39,354 nucleotides of DNA from Candidatus Kapaibacterium sp. (lineage in GTDB: Bacteria; Bacteroidota; Ignavibacteria; Kapaibacteriales; UBA4661). Made by a program: the position numbers and the translations under genes. Shown in pieces: positions 17,198 through 26,133 of this stretch. The stretch spans positions 1 to 39,354 of the forward strand of contig JANYIG010000299.1 in NCBI GenBank assembly GCA_025358765.1, in the 5' to 3' direction. Within the stretch, counting starts at the first letter, position 1. Every line of letters begins with the position of its first letter. Under the pieces are notes generated by a model. It was not told the DNA's origin, searched no databases, and worked only from the letters and a program-made list of their open reading frames with translations.

Positions 17198-17239
17198 AGC
17201 TGGAACGTTATAGCTGAAAGGTGACAGCTGAAACGCGAC
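17198..17239. repeat. Three 14-bp tandem repeats, AGCTG-type
   Basis: AGCTGGAACGTTAT, AGCTGAAAGGTGAC and AGCTGAAACGCGAC lie end to end, 14-26 bp upstream of the two possible GH2-like starts, in its leader. A related pair, AGCTGTTC and AGCTGTTG, is at 17296-17311. Confidence 0.8.
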
Positions 17240-17429
17240 AGTAATTTTATTAGAGATTTTCAATTAGGATTGTGCAATGACAGAACAACAAAGTTAGCTG
17301 TTCAGCTGTTGATTTTCAAAGAATTGTTGCATAAGACAAAAGATTCTCAAACCGTTGTCTTACCTTCCATACGTTGCCGTCAACAAAAATACTATGCTTT
17401 AGCCCCCTAAAAAAGTGAGTACCAAATCG

Positions 17430-17437
17430 TATATTTG
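17430..17437 (+). promoter_or_regulatory. TATATTTG box before the small ORF
   Basis: Fits the -7 element TAnnTTTG, but no good TTG element is found 19-20 bp upstream, so only half of a promoter is visible. Confidence 0.3.
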
Positions 17438-17464
17438 CAGCTCTATTTTTGAAAGAATATCGTT

Positions 17465-17545
17465 ATGGAAGCAAATGCATATAGCGCAACTCAAAAGGCA
17501 TCAGTTGTGCAAGAAGCCCGCGAAAAGGGTCGTGCAACACTATGA
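17465..17545 (+). CDS. Candidate small ORF, 26 codons
   Basis: An ATG at 17465 opens a frame that begins MEANAYSATQKASVVQ, has an amphipathic helix-like make-up (Ala, Glu, Gln, Lys, Arg) and stops at TGA 17543-17545. A TATATTTG promoter box lies 27 bp upstream. The peptide is not recognised. It could be a real small protein, the start of a gene broken by the IS1 insertion 50 bp downstream, or chance. Confidence 0.25.
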   Translation: MEANAYSATQKASVVQEAREKGRATL

Positions 17546-17595
17546 ATCCGATACTCTTGTGATGCACAACAATTATTCCAGCAATATATCGATTT

Positions 17596-18418
17596 TTGGT
17601 AATGGCAAAACCATACATGAAAGAGTTACACTGCAGGACAACCGACTAAATTTAGAGTAGCCATCATTTATTCTCTGTACCAACAATGATACAAACAACA
17701 ACCACGCACCACTGTAGCAAGTGCGGCAGCACCAATATCCTGCTCAATGGACACAATCGCTATGGCAAGCAACAATACGTGTGCAAAGATTGTCGCTGTT
17801 GCCGCGTGCTTGAGCCAAAGGCGCGTGGTTACAGTGAAGAAGCGAAAGAACGCGCCCTGCGCGTGTATCAGGAACGCGACAGTCTGCGCGGTGCCGAACG
17901 GGCTTTGGGTATCTCGCGGCAGACCATAGCAAGCTGGATAAAAAAAGTCCAATCGCTTCAACCGATAGCCCAGAGCATCGCCCGGGCGAAGGATGATGAT
18001 GTGCTGGAGCTGGATGAAGTCTGGTCATTTGTCCAGAGACGCTCCAACAAACGATGGCTGTGGACGGCTCTGTGCCGCAGAACACGACAGATTGTTGCCT
18101 TTGTCATTGGCGACCGCTCGGAGGCAAGCTGTCGGCGATTGTGGGAAGCTATCCCGGAATCGTACCGACGCTGTCAGAGTTACAGCGACCTCTGGGAGGC
18201 ATATGGCGCAGTTTTCGATGCCAAGACGCATCATCAGGTTGGCAAAGAAACAGGGCAAACGGCGCATATCGAGCGATGGAACAACACGCTGGGTCAGCGC
18301 AACGGACGCTCTGTTCGCAAGACGCTTTCATTTTCCAAGACTGATGAGTGGCATCACCGAGTGACGGCATTGTTCGTCCATACCTACAATCAATCATGTA
18401 GCATTTGACCATTACCAA
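17596..18418 (+). mobile_element. IS1-family insertion sequence, single ORF
   Basis: About 823 bp. The ends read TTGGTAATGG on both strands (17596-17605, and complement of 18409-18418). After a short indel both continue with AAA and TACATGA, giving imperfect inverted repeats of about 26 bp. IS1-family ends start with GGT, as here. One transposase ORF fills the element. No exact target duplication is seen: the left flank ends in ATCGATTT and the right begins CTTTTTTA. The boundaries may be off by about 2 bp. Confidence 0.85.
17686..18408 (+). CDS. IS1-family transposase, full-length single frame
   Basis: DDE transposase of 240 residues that cuts and joins the IS ends. An N-terminal zinc finger has C10/C13 and C33/C36 (CSKC, CKDC). 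A helix-turn-helix follows at about 66-86 (LRGAERALGISRQTIASW). The catalytic residues are D110 (LELDEVWSF), D168 (YSDLWEAY) and E196 (HIERWNNTL), followed by the family-typical QRNGRSVRKTLSFSK. Classical IS1 makes this protein by a -1 frameshift between insA and insB; here both parts are in one frame, as in a known minority of IS1-family elements. The reading frame is intact, so the element may still be active. Confidence 0.93.
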   Translation: MIQTTTTHHCSKCGSTNILLNGHNRYGKQQYVCKDCRCCRVLEPKARGYSEEAKERALRVYQERDSLRGAERALGISRQTIASWIKKVQSLQPIAQSIARAKDDDVLELDEVWSFVQRRSNKRWLWTALCRRTRQIVAFVIGDRSEASCRRLWEAIPESYRRCQSYSDLWEAYGAVFDAKTHHQVGKETGQTAHIERWNNTLGQRNGRSVRKTLSFSKTDEWHHRVTALFVHTYNQSCSI

Positions 18419-18430
18419 CTTTTTTACTCC

Positions 18431-18494
18431 ACGTTTGTTTGTGGTGCTACCGACCTGTTCGCATCGGGCTTTTTTTAGTATATTGCTCGTAAAA
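18431..18494. repeat. Dispersed repeat, copy 1 (also at 38080)
   Basis: A 23-bp word (ACGTTTG, T, TTGTGGTGCTACCGA) matches 38080-38102 at 22 of 23 bases. In both copies CTCGTAAAA follows further on (18486-18494 and 38115-38123). Between them here lies CCGA-10nt-TCGG followed by GCTTTTTTT, a weak terminator-like hairpin. The copy sits 12 bp from the IS1 right end. Confidence 0.6.
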
Positions 18495-18511
18495 CTCCAT
18501 AAAGCTATGCC

Positions 18512-21500
18512 ATGACCCCAACCCGCGAACAACTTCTTGCCCAAAGCGCTGACCGCCAGCTTGCCGTTACTGCCGGAGCCGGAGCCGGCAAAACCACCGT
18601 ACTAGTCGAACGCTTTATCCATTTGCTGATGGACAAACATGTGGATGTGCGTGACATCACGGCTATAACCTTTACGCGGAAGGCTGCGAGCGAGATGGTG
18701 AGTCGTGTGGCGGCAAAAGTGGAAACAATGCTCGCTGACGAAACGCAGAAGGCAGACTGGGAGCGCATCAAACGTATCCGCGAACGCTTAACGAGCGCCA
18801 ATATCTCCACTATTCACAGCTTTTGTACACGATTGTTGCGTGAGTACCCTATTGAAGCAGGTGTGAATCCGAATTTTACCGAGATGCAGGAACACGAAGC
18901 TGCGCTGCTCAAGGAACGAGCGATTGTGCGGACGCTGGAGGATTGGTTGGAGCCAGAGGAACAACCTCAAACACAACGTGCGAGCCACGAAACAGATGCG
19001 AGGCAAGTCTGGTCAACATTCGGCAAACACGGGCTGCAAGAGATATTGACGACGATTCTGAACAGCGCCGAGACGTTCGAGCAACTGCAAACGCTCTATG
19101 CCAACAAAACAAATATCGAACTCCTTGCTGAACGTGACAAAATCTTGCTTCCAGAGCTTATGCGTGATGTTCGCACGTACCTTGTGACGTTGAACGAAGC
19201 ACTTACCAATATTGACCGTGCGGCATTAAAACCGACAAACAAAACCACGCAACACCTCAACGAGGCAGATGGTGCGGTTGTCGTGCTTCTGCGTCAAATC
19301 AATGATACACGTTGGGAAACGCTTGTACATAATATTTCGCAGATTGAATTCGTCAAAAAGTTAGTTTGCAATACAGATGGTGCGTTAAAAAAAACAGGTC
19401 TTGGCGACGCTAAACGTGATGCAACACTGTTTGAGCGCTTGAATATCGCTCTGAAAGAAGCTTACGAGGCATTGAGTGGATTGGAAACGATTATTGCCAA
19501 TCGAGAATACGATGTGGAAATGATAGGTGTGGCGCGAATCCTTGTCGCCATTGCCGCCGATGCCCACAATTACGTGCAGCAGGAGAAAAACCGTCTTGGC
19601 GCTTTGGACTTTGATGATTTGCAGATGAAAGCCGACAAACTCCTTGATAATCCTGTGGTCTGCGCTAATCTTCGTCGCCATTTGCACTATTTGATGATTG
19701 ATGAGTTCCAAGACACGAACGAACTGCAATACCGCATTGCGCGGAAGATCATTGGTCATTGGTCATCTGTCATTGGTCAGTCTGATGGTGGACGCACAAC
19801 ACAACCCACCTCGCAGAGCAATCTGTTTATTGTCGGCGACCCGAAACAAAGTATTTACCGGTTTCGTGGGGCGGATGTACGCGTGTTTGCGCGGGCGAAG
19901 GAGGATATTCAAGCCACAAACCACGCTTTGCTTGATGCCGAACAGCTTTCTGGCATATTCCAAACCCCGCACGGTGCGGTTGATGCCGAAAACGATGTTC
20001 AGCGGGCGGGCAGTATCAGCCTTTCCGCCACGTTCCGCCTGTCGCCTGTGGTAGCAGCGTTTGTCAATCGAGTGTGCGGAGCGATAATGAGCAAACGCGA
20101 ATCGGAGTTCGATGTGGAGTATGAGGAAATTATTTGTGGCGTGGCAAGCGCAGCGACAGTGGAGGGCAGCGTGACGATGCTGATGGCACGAGGCGGGCGA
20201 CAGGATTCAAGCATCAAGCAACAAGGTTCAAGTGATGACGAACCAACCAATGACCAATCAACGAATGACCAATCAACGAATGACGAACCAACCAATGATG
20301 CAACACTCACCGACGGACTCTCCGAAGCAGAGCTGCTCGCGCAACATATTCGCCACATTATCCAGAAGGAGCCAGTGTTGGTGCGGAGCAAGAGCGGCGT
20401 TCGCGCTGCGGAATATGGCGATGTGTTCGTCCTTGCTCGTAGCCGAACGGGGTTCGACGAACTTACAGCAGCGTTTCGCCGTACCGATGTACCATTCGCG
20501 GTGAGTGGCGGGCGGGGGTTTTACGAGCGGCAGGAAATTTTAGATATGCGCCTATTCCTTCTGTTTCTGCAAAATACGGGAGATGATATTGCCTGTGCGG
20601 CGGTTCTGCGGTCGCCATTTTTTACTATTACAGATACGGAACTCTACCGCATCAGTCGTTCAAAAGGTAATGGTTTTTGGGAACGAGCGTGTTCGTATTA
20701 CGCTGAACACCATAAATCAACCACTTTACAAGGTTGTTCGCAGGATTTTCTGCGGGCGTACGAAATTTTAACAACATTGCTTCCGCTTGCTGCACGGCTT
20801 ACAATCCCGACGCTTCTGCGTACCATCATTGAGCAAACGGGCTGGCGCGGCATGATTGCAGCCGATGAGCGTTTCGAGCAGATTGAAGCGAATATCGAAA
20901 AACTTCTTGGTTTAGCACGAGAGTTCGAGAACAAAGGCTTTCGTAACCTCTATGATTTTGCCGAAGAGCTGCGTGTGTTAGCAGAGTACAGCTTGAAGGA
21001 GGGAGAAGCGGACGTGACCGTCGGCAAAAACGCGGTGACGATGATGACTATTCACGCCTCGAAGGGCTTGGAAGCGCCGATTATCGTGTTGTACAATAGC
21101 AGCACGGGATCATCAGCAGGAAGCAAGGTTTACACTGATAGTCGCTTGGGGCTTGCGTTCGAGCATCAACGCTTGAATGGGGACGGAATCTATACTAGTT
21201 GCCATACACCCCTATTTATGCTTGCATCACGCCGAGACGATGCCGCCGAATATGCTGAAAGTAAACGACTTTTGTACGTCGCACTCACCCGTGCGCGTGA
21301 CCACATCATCGTTTCCGGCAAAATTCGGGAAAATAAAGGCGGCATAATGGGCAAAGCAACAGGTTTTCTGAAGATGATTTTGGAAGGAATGGATTGTGGG
21401 ACCGAAAATATGCTCGTGACAACAGGCGTACCTCTCAATGACTTGCTCAAAATGCTTGAAAATGCTGTTGTCGCTGAACGGGCTGTCGCTTACACGGTTC

Positions 21501-22396
21501 CGGTCAAACACGCGAAACAATTTAGCCTTGACTATTCAACCTTAGCCAAAAACGAAGACCATCGGCAAGCATCCATTGTCAAGCATCCATTATTACTCGA
21601 CTCTCTCCACGTTTCGATTGATGGCGATTATTATTCTGCATCGCAGTTGCGATTGTTTGAGCACGATCCGCAGGAATATGAGCGTGTATATCGGTTAGGA
21701 TTGCAGCCGTCGGAAGATACACATTTTCAAGGCTCGGCAGCAACGGTGGAAGATGATGATGACGCTGTACTTGGTACGGACGCAGGGAAACAGATTCATG
21801 GGGTTTTGCAACATCTTCCCCTTTGGCTTGATGCAAGCGGAATAATCAACGAAGCCAAATTTAAAGGGGTGTTGGAGTACACCCTCCCACAGAGCCGACG
21901 CATCATATCAGATGCTCTCCGCAACCGCATCATTAATGAAGCACATACTGTAGCTCGAACATCGCTTGTAAAGGGTATTGCGGGACGATTTGCCACAGCA
22001 CGGTTTGAATATGCGCTCACTATGCCGCTTGGGGCGGACTTCCTGACAGGAACATTGGACGTACTCGTGTACAACGAACACAACGAATATGAAATTTGGG
22101 ATTGGAAAACAAATCGCGTCGCTTCAGCGACAGACATGGACAGGCTTCTGAGCGAATATCATCTCCAGTTGGAAGTCTATGCGTATTTCCTTGCTAAACT
22201 CAAGCCAGAACAAGACCAATTCACTGCACGATTACTTTTCACACGCGGAGCGTATAAAGCCGTGTACGAACACGATTGGACGCGGAGCGTGACGTTTACC
22301 CGCGACGACATCAAAACCGTTGAACAGAAGATTTTACGACTGATTGCAGGTATTCGAGCTATAAGTTATGGCGTGAGCGATGAGGTTGTTACGTAA
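18512..22396 (+). CDS. AddA-type UvrD helicase with C-terminal nuclease
   Basis: ATP-dependent 3'-5' helicase/nuclease of 1294 residues, the size of AddA. Walker A AGAGAGKTT is at 21-29, motif Ia TFTRKAASEM at about 53-62, and ISTIHSFCTRLLREYP follows. Motif II is IDEFQDTN (about 396-403), motif III VGDPKQSIYRFRGAD (about 440), and motif VI VALTRARDH (about 927). The C-terminus has a RecB-type PD-(D/E)XK nuclease: GTLDVLVYNE and EIWDWKTNR (about 1179-1202). In AddAB the enzyme processes double-strand breaks for RecA. No addB is in the window. Two in-frame insertions made of ATTGGTCATTGG-like words (19745-19800 and 20215-20310) lie between helicase motifs. The start is the ATG at 18512; another ATG is 7 bp upstream but out of frame. 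Confidence 0.9.
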   Translation: MTPTREQLLAQSADRQLAVTAGAGAGKTTVLVERFIHLLMDKHVDVRDITAITFTRKAASEMVSRVAAKVETMLADETQKADWERIKRIRERLTSANISTIHSFCTRLLREYPIEAGVNPNFTEMQEHEAALLKERAIVRTLEDWLEPEEQPQTQRASHETDARQVWSTFGKHGLQEILTTILNSAETFEQLQTLYANKTNIELLAERDKILLPELMRDVRTYLVTLNEALTNIDRAALKPTNKTTQHLNEADGAVVVLLRQINDTRWETLVHNISQIEFVKKLVCNTDGALKKTGLGDAKRDATLFERLNIALKEAYEALSGLETIIANREYDVEMIGVARILVAIAADAHNYVQQEKNRLGALDFDDLQMKADKLLDNPVVCANLRRHLHYLMIDEFQDTNELQYRIARKIIGHWSSVIGQSDGGRTTQPTSQSNLFIVGDPKQSIYRFRGADVRVFARAKEDIQATNHALLDAEQLSGIFQTPHGAVDAENDVQRAGSISLSATFRLSPVVAAFVNRVCGAIMSKRESEFDVEYEEIICGVASAATVEGSVTMLMARGGRQDSSIKQQGSSDDEPTNDQSTNDQSTNDEPTNDATLTDGLSEAELLAQHIRHIIQKEPVLVRSKSGVRAAEYGDVFVLARSRTGFDELTAAFRRTDVPFAVSGGRGFYERQEILDMRLFLLFLQNTGDDIACAAVLRSPFFTITDTELYRISRSKGNGFWERACSYYAEHHKSTTLQGCSQDFLRAYEILTTLLPLAARLTIPTLLRTIIEQTGWRGMIAADERFEQIEANIEKLLGLAREFENKGFRNLYDFAEELRVLAEYSLKEGEADVTVGKNAVTMMTIHASKGLEAPIIVLYNSSTGSSAGSKVYTDSRLGLAFEHQRLNGDGIYTSCHTPLFMLASRRDDAAEYAESKRLLYVALTRARDHIIVSGKIRENKGGIMGKATGFLKMILEGMDCGTENMLVTTGVPLNDLLKMLENAVVAERAVAYTVPVKHAKQFSLDYSTLAKNEDHRQASIVKHPLLLDSLHVSIDGDYYSASQLRLFEHDPQEYERVYRLGLQPSEDTHFQGSAATVEDDDDAVLGTDAGKQIHGVLQHLPLWLDASGIINEAKFKGVLEYTLPQSRRIISDALRNRIINEAHTVARTSLVKGIAGRFATARFEYALTMPLGADFLTGTLDVLVYNEHNEYEIWDWKTNRVASATDMDRLLSEYHLQLEVYAYFLAKLKPEQDQFTARLLFTRGAYKAVYEHDWTRSVTFTRDDIKTVEQKILRLIAGIRAISYGVSDEVVT
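19753..19781. repeat. ATTGGTCATTGGT-type repeat inside the helicase gene
   Basis: Three imperfect copies of TTGGTCA/TCATTGG words (ATTGGTCATTGGTCAT, then CTGTCATTGGTCAG). They encode IIGHWSSVIGQSDGG between motifs II and III of the helicase. Confidence 0.7.
20232..20303. repeat. ATGACCAATCA-type tandem repeats in the helicase gene
   Basis: Five copies of a unit like AATGACCAATCAACG or AATGACGAACCAACC, encoding repeats of (D/E)-(P/S)-T-N-D from DEPTND through QSTNDQSTND to EPTND. The words are the reverse complement of those at 19753-19781. Confidence 0.8.
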
Positions 22397-22410
22397 AACA
22401 TTGCATTCTA

Positions 22411-25400
22411 TCACTCTTTCGCTTTCTGTTGTGAATGTACAAGTTTTGTCAAGCGGCGCTGCTGTCGTTGGAAGAAATCCAAAATCCGCTCTCTCAGCGC
22501 CAGCAAAAGCAGCGCCAAGGCACTGGCGAAGGCTGTAATTCCAACGAGTATAAGCCCGTTAAAATATACCGAAGCTGTCTGGCGCGTTGAAAAGGGAAGC
22601 CGTTTTTGCGGCATCAAAATCGGGTAGTGCGTGAGCGGCAGCACCTCTGGGTGCTGGACGTTGCTGGAATCTCGTTCTCCTTGTTTTTTGAGAATGTCTT
22701 TGAATTTATCTCGTGCTTCGCTGATTTGACGGTGAATTTCTTGATTACCGTATTGTTCCTGTGTTGCGGTACGGTGCGCTTCGATGAGCGAGTCTATCGC
22801 AGGGCGATTTTTATCAAAATCTGCGATTTGCCGCGTTGTGCGTTCGACAATTTGATTTAACTCATTCACACGTCCAGCGTTGATGCCGCTATTGGCACTG
22901 TCGGCAAGAAGTTCGTCGCGTGTTGTTTTGGCTGCTTCATGTTCATCGTGCATTTTCAACACCGCTTTGGATGCGGCTTGCAATGAGTCGTCAAGCGGCT
23001 GGAAGGAATTGAAGGAGTCTTGCATCGTCATCAACCCCTCGTATGCCCAGCGCGACGGAATAATCTGGCAAACTTCTGGTATTTCCGCATGAGCGTCGAA
23101 TTTCAGGTGATCCATCTCACTATAGGGAATGAGAGCACCGCCGAAGATAATTTGTGGAATAAGAATAAGCGGAACAATATTGAATGCAGCTTTGGCGGAA
23201 AGATTCGGAATGGACGACACCAGCAAGCCTAATGCCACGCCGTTGATAGACACGATAGACAAAAAGAGCCAATACGGTACGAATAACTCATGCAACTGCA
23301 ACACCGGAAACGCAACCGCCAAAAAGAGCGCATTTTGTACAAGCGAAAATACTGTGAGCGTGATAAACTTCGAGGCGTAATAACTGGTGTTGCGGATATT
23401 GAGCATCCGTTCGCGAAGCAAAATAGCCGCATCTTTGATAATCTCATCAATGCTATTCGTAATTGCCAAAAATGTTGCAATAATGACCGCCAGAAAGATA
23501 AAAATGTTCACGTTGTCGTTTTGGAAGAACGTATAACCCACATCTTTCACTGACGTATGCCGCAAAATAAAGCTCACAGCCAGTGCCAGCACAGGTGCTT
23601 CAAAGAATGTGATGATAAGATTTGAGCGATCGCGCAGCTTATTCAGGAAATTCCGGCGTAGCAATACCGTGAATTGGCTCCACTGCTCTTTGAGCGAAGG
23701 TTCGCGGGGAGGAGGAAGTGAGACTTTTTGGCTATCCTCAATCATTAAACGATGCACTGCCGAACGAAATATTTGATAGCGATTTTTCCAGTAATCTGGT
23801 GAATACTTGCGTTTAGGGAGCGGAATGCCATCAATGTCGCGTAGTGGTTCTTCTAATGTTGCAAGTAGAATGTCCGGCTCTACCTGTTCATTCACGAGTA
23901 CGGCTGCTTCCTCGGTGATGTTTAGAATAGATGGGTCAATGTGCTGCATTTTGCTGTGTGTGCGGAAATACGCCAGTGCTACGTGTACATCACCAAAAAA
24001 TGCCATTTTACCACCCTTGTCTAAGAACAAGATTTTGTCGAACATTTTATAAATCTTGCTCGAAGGCTGGTGAATCACGACAAAAATAATCTTGCCTTTG
24101 AGCGTTAGGCGCTGCAATAGCTCAATGATTTTCTCCGAATCTTTCGACGATAAGCCACTCGTTGGCTCATCCAGAAAATACACATCCGCATCGGAGAGCA
24201 ATTCCAAGCCGATATTCAGGCGTTTACGCTGTCCGCCTGAGAGCGTGCGCTGTGTGGGGCTTCCCGCCTTGATGTTCCGCTTTTCCGCAAGGTCAATATC
24301 CACAATCGTCTGTTCGACGAGCGCATTAATTTCCGCTTCCGTTTTTTCGGGGTGGCGGAGTTTTGCGTTGTAATACAAGTTCTCGAAGACCGTCAGATTC
24401 TCGAACAGCAAGTCGTCTTGCGGCACATAGCCGAGGTAATCCTTGAGCGCCGAGTATTCGCGGTGCAGATTGTACGAATTGAGTTCAATTGCGCCTTCGT
24501 TTGGCTTTGTGTAGCCGTTGATGATGTTTAGCAGTGTAGATTTGCCAGAACCGGACGGACCGATGACGCACACAAGGTCGCCGTAGTCAATCTCGAACGA
24601 GATATCGTCGAGCGCAAGCGAATTGTCTTGGAAACGGAAACGAATCTGCCGCGCAATAAAATCTTTGAAGCGGAACGGTTCAATCCGACATATTCCAGCA
24701 AGAAAGCTCAGTTGCAACACGCTTTTGCCAATGACGACATTGCATTCGTCTGCCAGCACAACGGGATGTTTGACGTTCTTGGATTCGTAGGCGATGCGAT
24801 ACGGACAGCCTTTGGGGTCAAGCGAGTGCTGGTATGTACCGTCTGCTCTTTGCTGGCGTGTAATCTGGCATTTCCAAAACGAATCCATATCGTCGGCAAG
24901 CACAATATCCGATTCAGGATGGTTCCCAATGATGTAACGCCCACTGTCCGTCTCAAGTTTGAATACTTCGCTTTCCATGCCGTATTGGAAGGCGAGTTTA
25001 CGGAGATTGATTGGACAGTTATCAATCACGACGTTATCGTTAAGGTTCACATAAACTTGACCATCAATCGTTTGCCCGTTCACAAGGAGTTTTGCACCAT
25101 CGGCATCAAGCGGTGTCAGGAGAATAAAAAGTTTCGTGAATTCAATAAGCAAAATATCGTCCATACTCGGCATTTGCGAAAGGACGTATTCCGGCGTACC
25201 AGTATTCTCCTGCACTCTACGTGACACAAACAGCGCAAAACCGAGCAAGAGTTTGGTTTTTAATGAGAAATAATAGTTAAGGTCTTCAAAATTGATGGTG
25301 TAATTGTTAATGAGGATGCCTTCATTATGCTGAATTTTTGTGGCGTTTAGGAGATTTGGCATCCCCTCGCCTGCAAGTTGTGTACCAGCAACGGATATCC

Positions 25401-25989
25401 TGTTCTTGTTATTTTTGGGCAGAACGACGTAAATGGAGTTGATTTTGTAAATCTCGATATCTAAAAACTTGAAAGGCAGAACAATGTCGGCAAATGCTGT
25501 CGCATCGCTGATGCGGATTACGTGAATAGAGGATTGTTGGGCGGTTTCGAGCGTTACACCTGTTGGTAGGTCGTACACCGTCTCAATAAAACTAACATCC
25601 TCAATGTTTACGCCAATCAACCCACCAATACGTCTTGCCGTCTCACGTTCAGCATCATCCACCGAATCGGAAGCCGCCAACTCGTACACTTTCATCAAGA
25701 TGAACACGCGATTCTCGTACGAAAAGCCTTGCCGAATCTGTGTTGCAGCTTGTACCTCGTCAATATCCTCGCGGACGAAGTGCTCAAACTGCGCGAAAAG
25801 GTAGCTCGCAACCGGTTCGTGGTAAATAGTGTTCAAATAATTGCGGACGTACTCCAATTCTGCTTGACTGACCTGATTATCAGACTTAGCAAGAACGCTG
25901 AACAACTTGACCGTGTTGATAAGAAGCGTATTCTGCAAACTCTCCTGCAAGGAGAGATTTTGGGACAAGTCAGGTAGGGTATTTGCCAT
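22411..25989 (-). CDS. ABCG-type transporter with TerB-like and FHA-like domains
   Basis: One chain of 1192 residues from the ATG at 25989 (a TTG at 26007 would add six). Order: a TerB-like all-helical domain at about 20-140 (acidic, KSDNQVSQAELEYV, ASDSVDDAERETARR); two short beta repeats (INNYTINFEDL, IDNCPINLRKL); an FHA-like domain at about 340-432 (RYIIGNHPESDIVL). The ABC ATPase has Walker A GPSGSGKST at 477-485, signature LSGGQRKR at 583-590 and Walker B VYFLDEP at 603-609. Six C-terminal helices form an ABC2 membrane domain like ABCG exporters. The last outer loop carries about 120 residues of predicted coiled coil (SKAVLKMHDEHEAAK onward). FHA domains read phosphothreonine, so control by a Ser/Thr kinase is possible. 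Substrate unknown; probably an exporter. Confidence 0.85.
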   Translation of the reverse strand: MANTLPDLSQNLSLQESLQNTLLINTVKLFSVLAKSDNQVSQAELEYVRNYLNTIYHEPVASYLFAQFEHFVREDIDEVQAATQIRQGFSYENRVFILMKVYELAASDSVDDAERETARRIGGLIGVNIEDVSFIETVYDLPTGVTLETAQQSSIHVIRISDATAFADIVLPFKFLDIEIYKINSIYVVLPKNNKNRISVAGTQLAGEGMPNLLNATKIQHNEGILINNYTINFEDLNYYFSLKTKLLLGFALFVSRRVQENTGTPEYVLSQMPSMDDILLIEFTKLFILLTPLDADGAKLLVNGQTIDGQVYVNLNDNVVIDNCPINLRKLAFQYGMESEVFKLETDSGRYIIGNHPESDIVLADDMDSFWKCQITRQQRADGTYQHSLDPKGCPYRIAYESKNVKHPVVLADECNVVIGKSVLQLSFLAGICRIEPFRFKDFIARQIRFRFQDNSLALDDISFEIDYGDLVCVIGPSGSGKSTLLNIINGYTKPNEGAIELNSYNLHREYSALKDYLGYVPQDDLLFENLTVFENLYYNAKLRHPEKTEAEINALVEQTIVDIDLAEKRNIKAGSPTQRTLSGGQRKRLNIGLELLSDADVYFLDEPTSGLSSKDSEKIIELLQRLTLKGKIIFVVIHQPSSKIYKMFDKILFLDKGGKMAFFGDVHVALAYFRTHSKMQHIDPSILNITEEAAVLVNEQVEPDILLATLEEPLRDIDGIPLPKRKYSPDYWKNRYQIFRSAVHRLMIEDSQKVSLPPPREPSLKEQWSQFTVLLRRNFLNKLRDRSNLIITFFEAPVLALAVSFILRHTSVKDVGYTFFQNDNVNIFIFLAVIIATFLAITNSIDEIIKDAAILLRERMLNIRNTSYYASKFITLTVFSLVQNALFLAVAFPVLQLHELFVPYWLFLSIVSINGVALGLLVSSIPNLSAKAAFNIVPLILIPQIIFGGALIPYSEMDHLKFDAHAEIPEVCQIIPSRWAYEGLMTMQDSFNSFQPLDDSLQAASKAVLKMHDEHEAAKTTRDELLADSANSGINAGRVNELNQIVERTTRQIADFDKNRPAIDSLIEAHRTATQEQYGNQEIHRQISEARDKFKDILKKQGERDSSNVQHPEVLPLTHYPILMPQKRLPFSTRQTASVYFNGLILVGITAFASALALLLLALRERILDFFQRQQRRLTKLVHSQQKAKE

Positions 25990-26133
25990 AAATAACGGGT
26001 TCCGCAAAAACGATGAGCGAACAAAAAGGATTGGGCTTTAAGCAACAGCAAGTATAATCGAAACCAGCATTAGAAGCAAGCAGGACTTTTACCTCAGGAT
26101 AAAATTGTCACAAAGATAGAGCTAAATGCCTCA

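Larger units (their letters stand above)
17185..17595. other. Non-coding region upstream of GH2-like gene
   Basis: About 410 bp between the GH2-like start and the IS1 element. It holds the 14-bp triplet repeat (17198-17239), a pair of 8-bp AGCTGTTC/AGCTGTTG repeats (17296-17311), a TATATTTG box (17430-17437) and a 26-codon ORF (17465-17545). Nothing else is recognised. Confidence 0.6.

Noticed and set aside
17415-17660. 81-residue frame that runs into the IS1 left end
   Set aside because: It crosses the IS border and has no recognisable content; the smaller frame at 17465 has the better promoter position.
17588-18426. Target-site duplication of IS1
   Set aside because: The left flank ATCGATTT and right flank CTTTTTTA do not match over 8-9 bases; either it decayed or the ends are slightly misplaced.
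24628-25224. 198-residue plus-strand frame inside the ABC transporter gene
   Set aside because: It is antisense to a clear gene, has no family features, and is a shadow of the minus-strand coding region.
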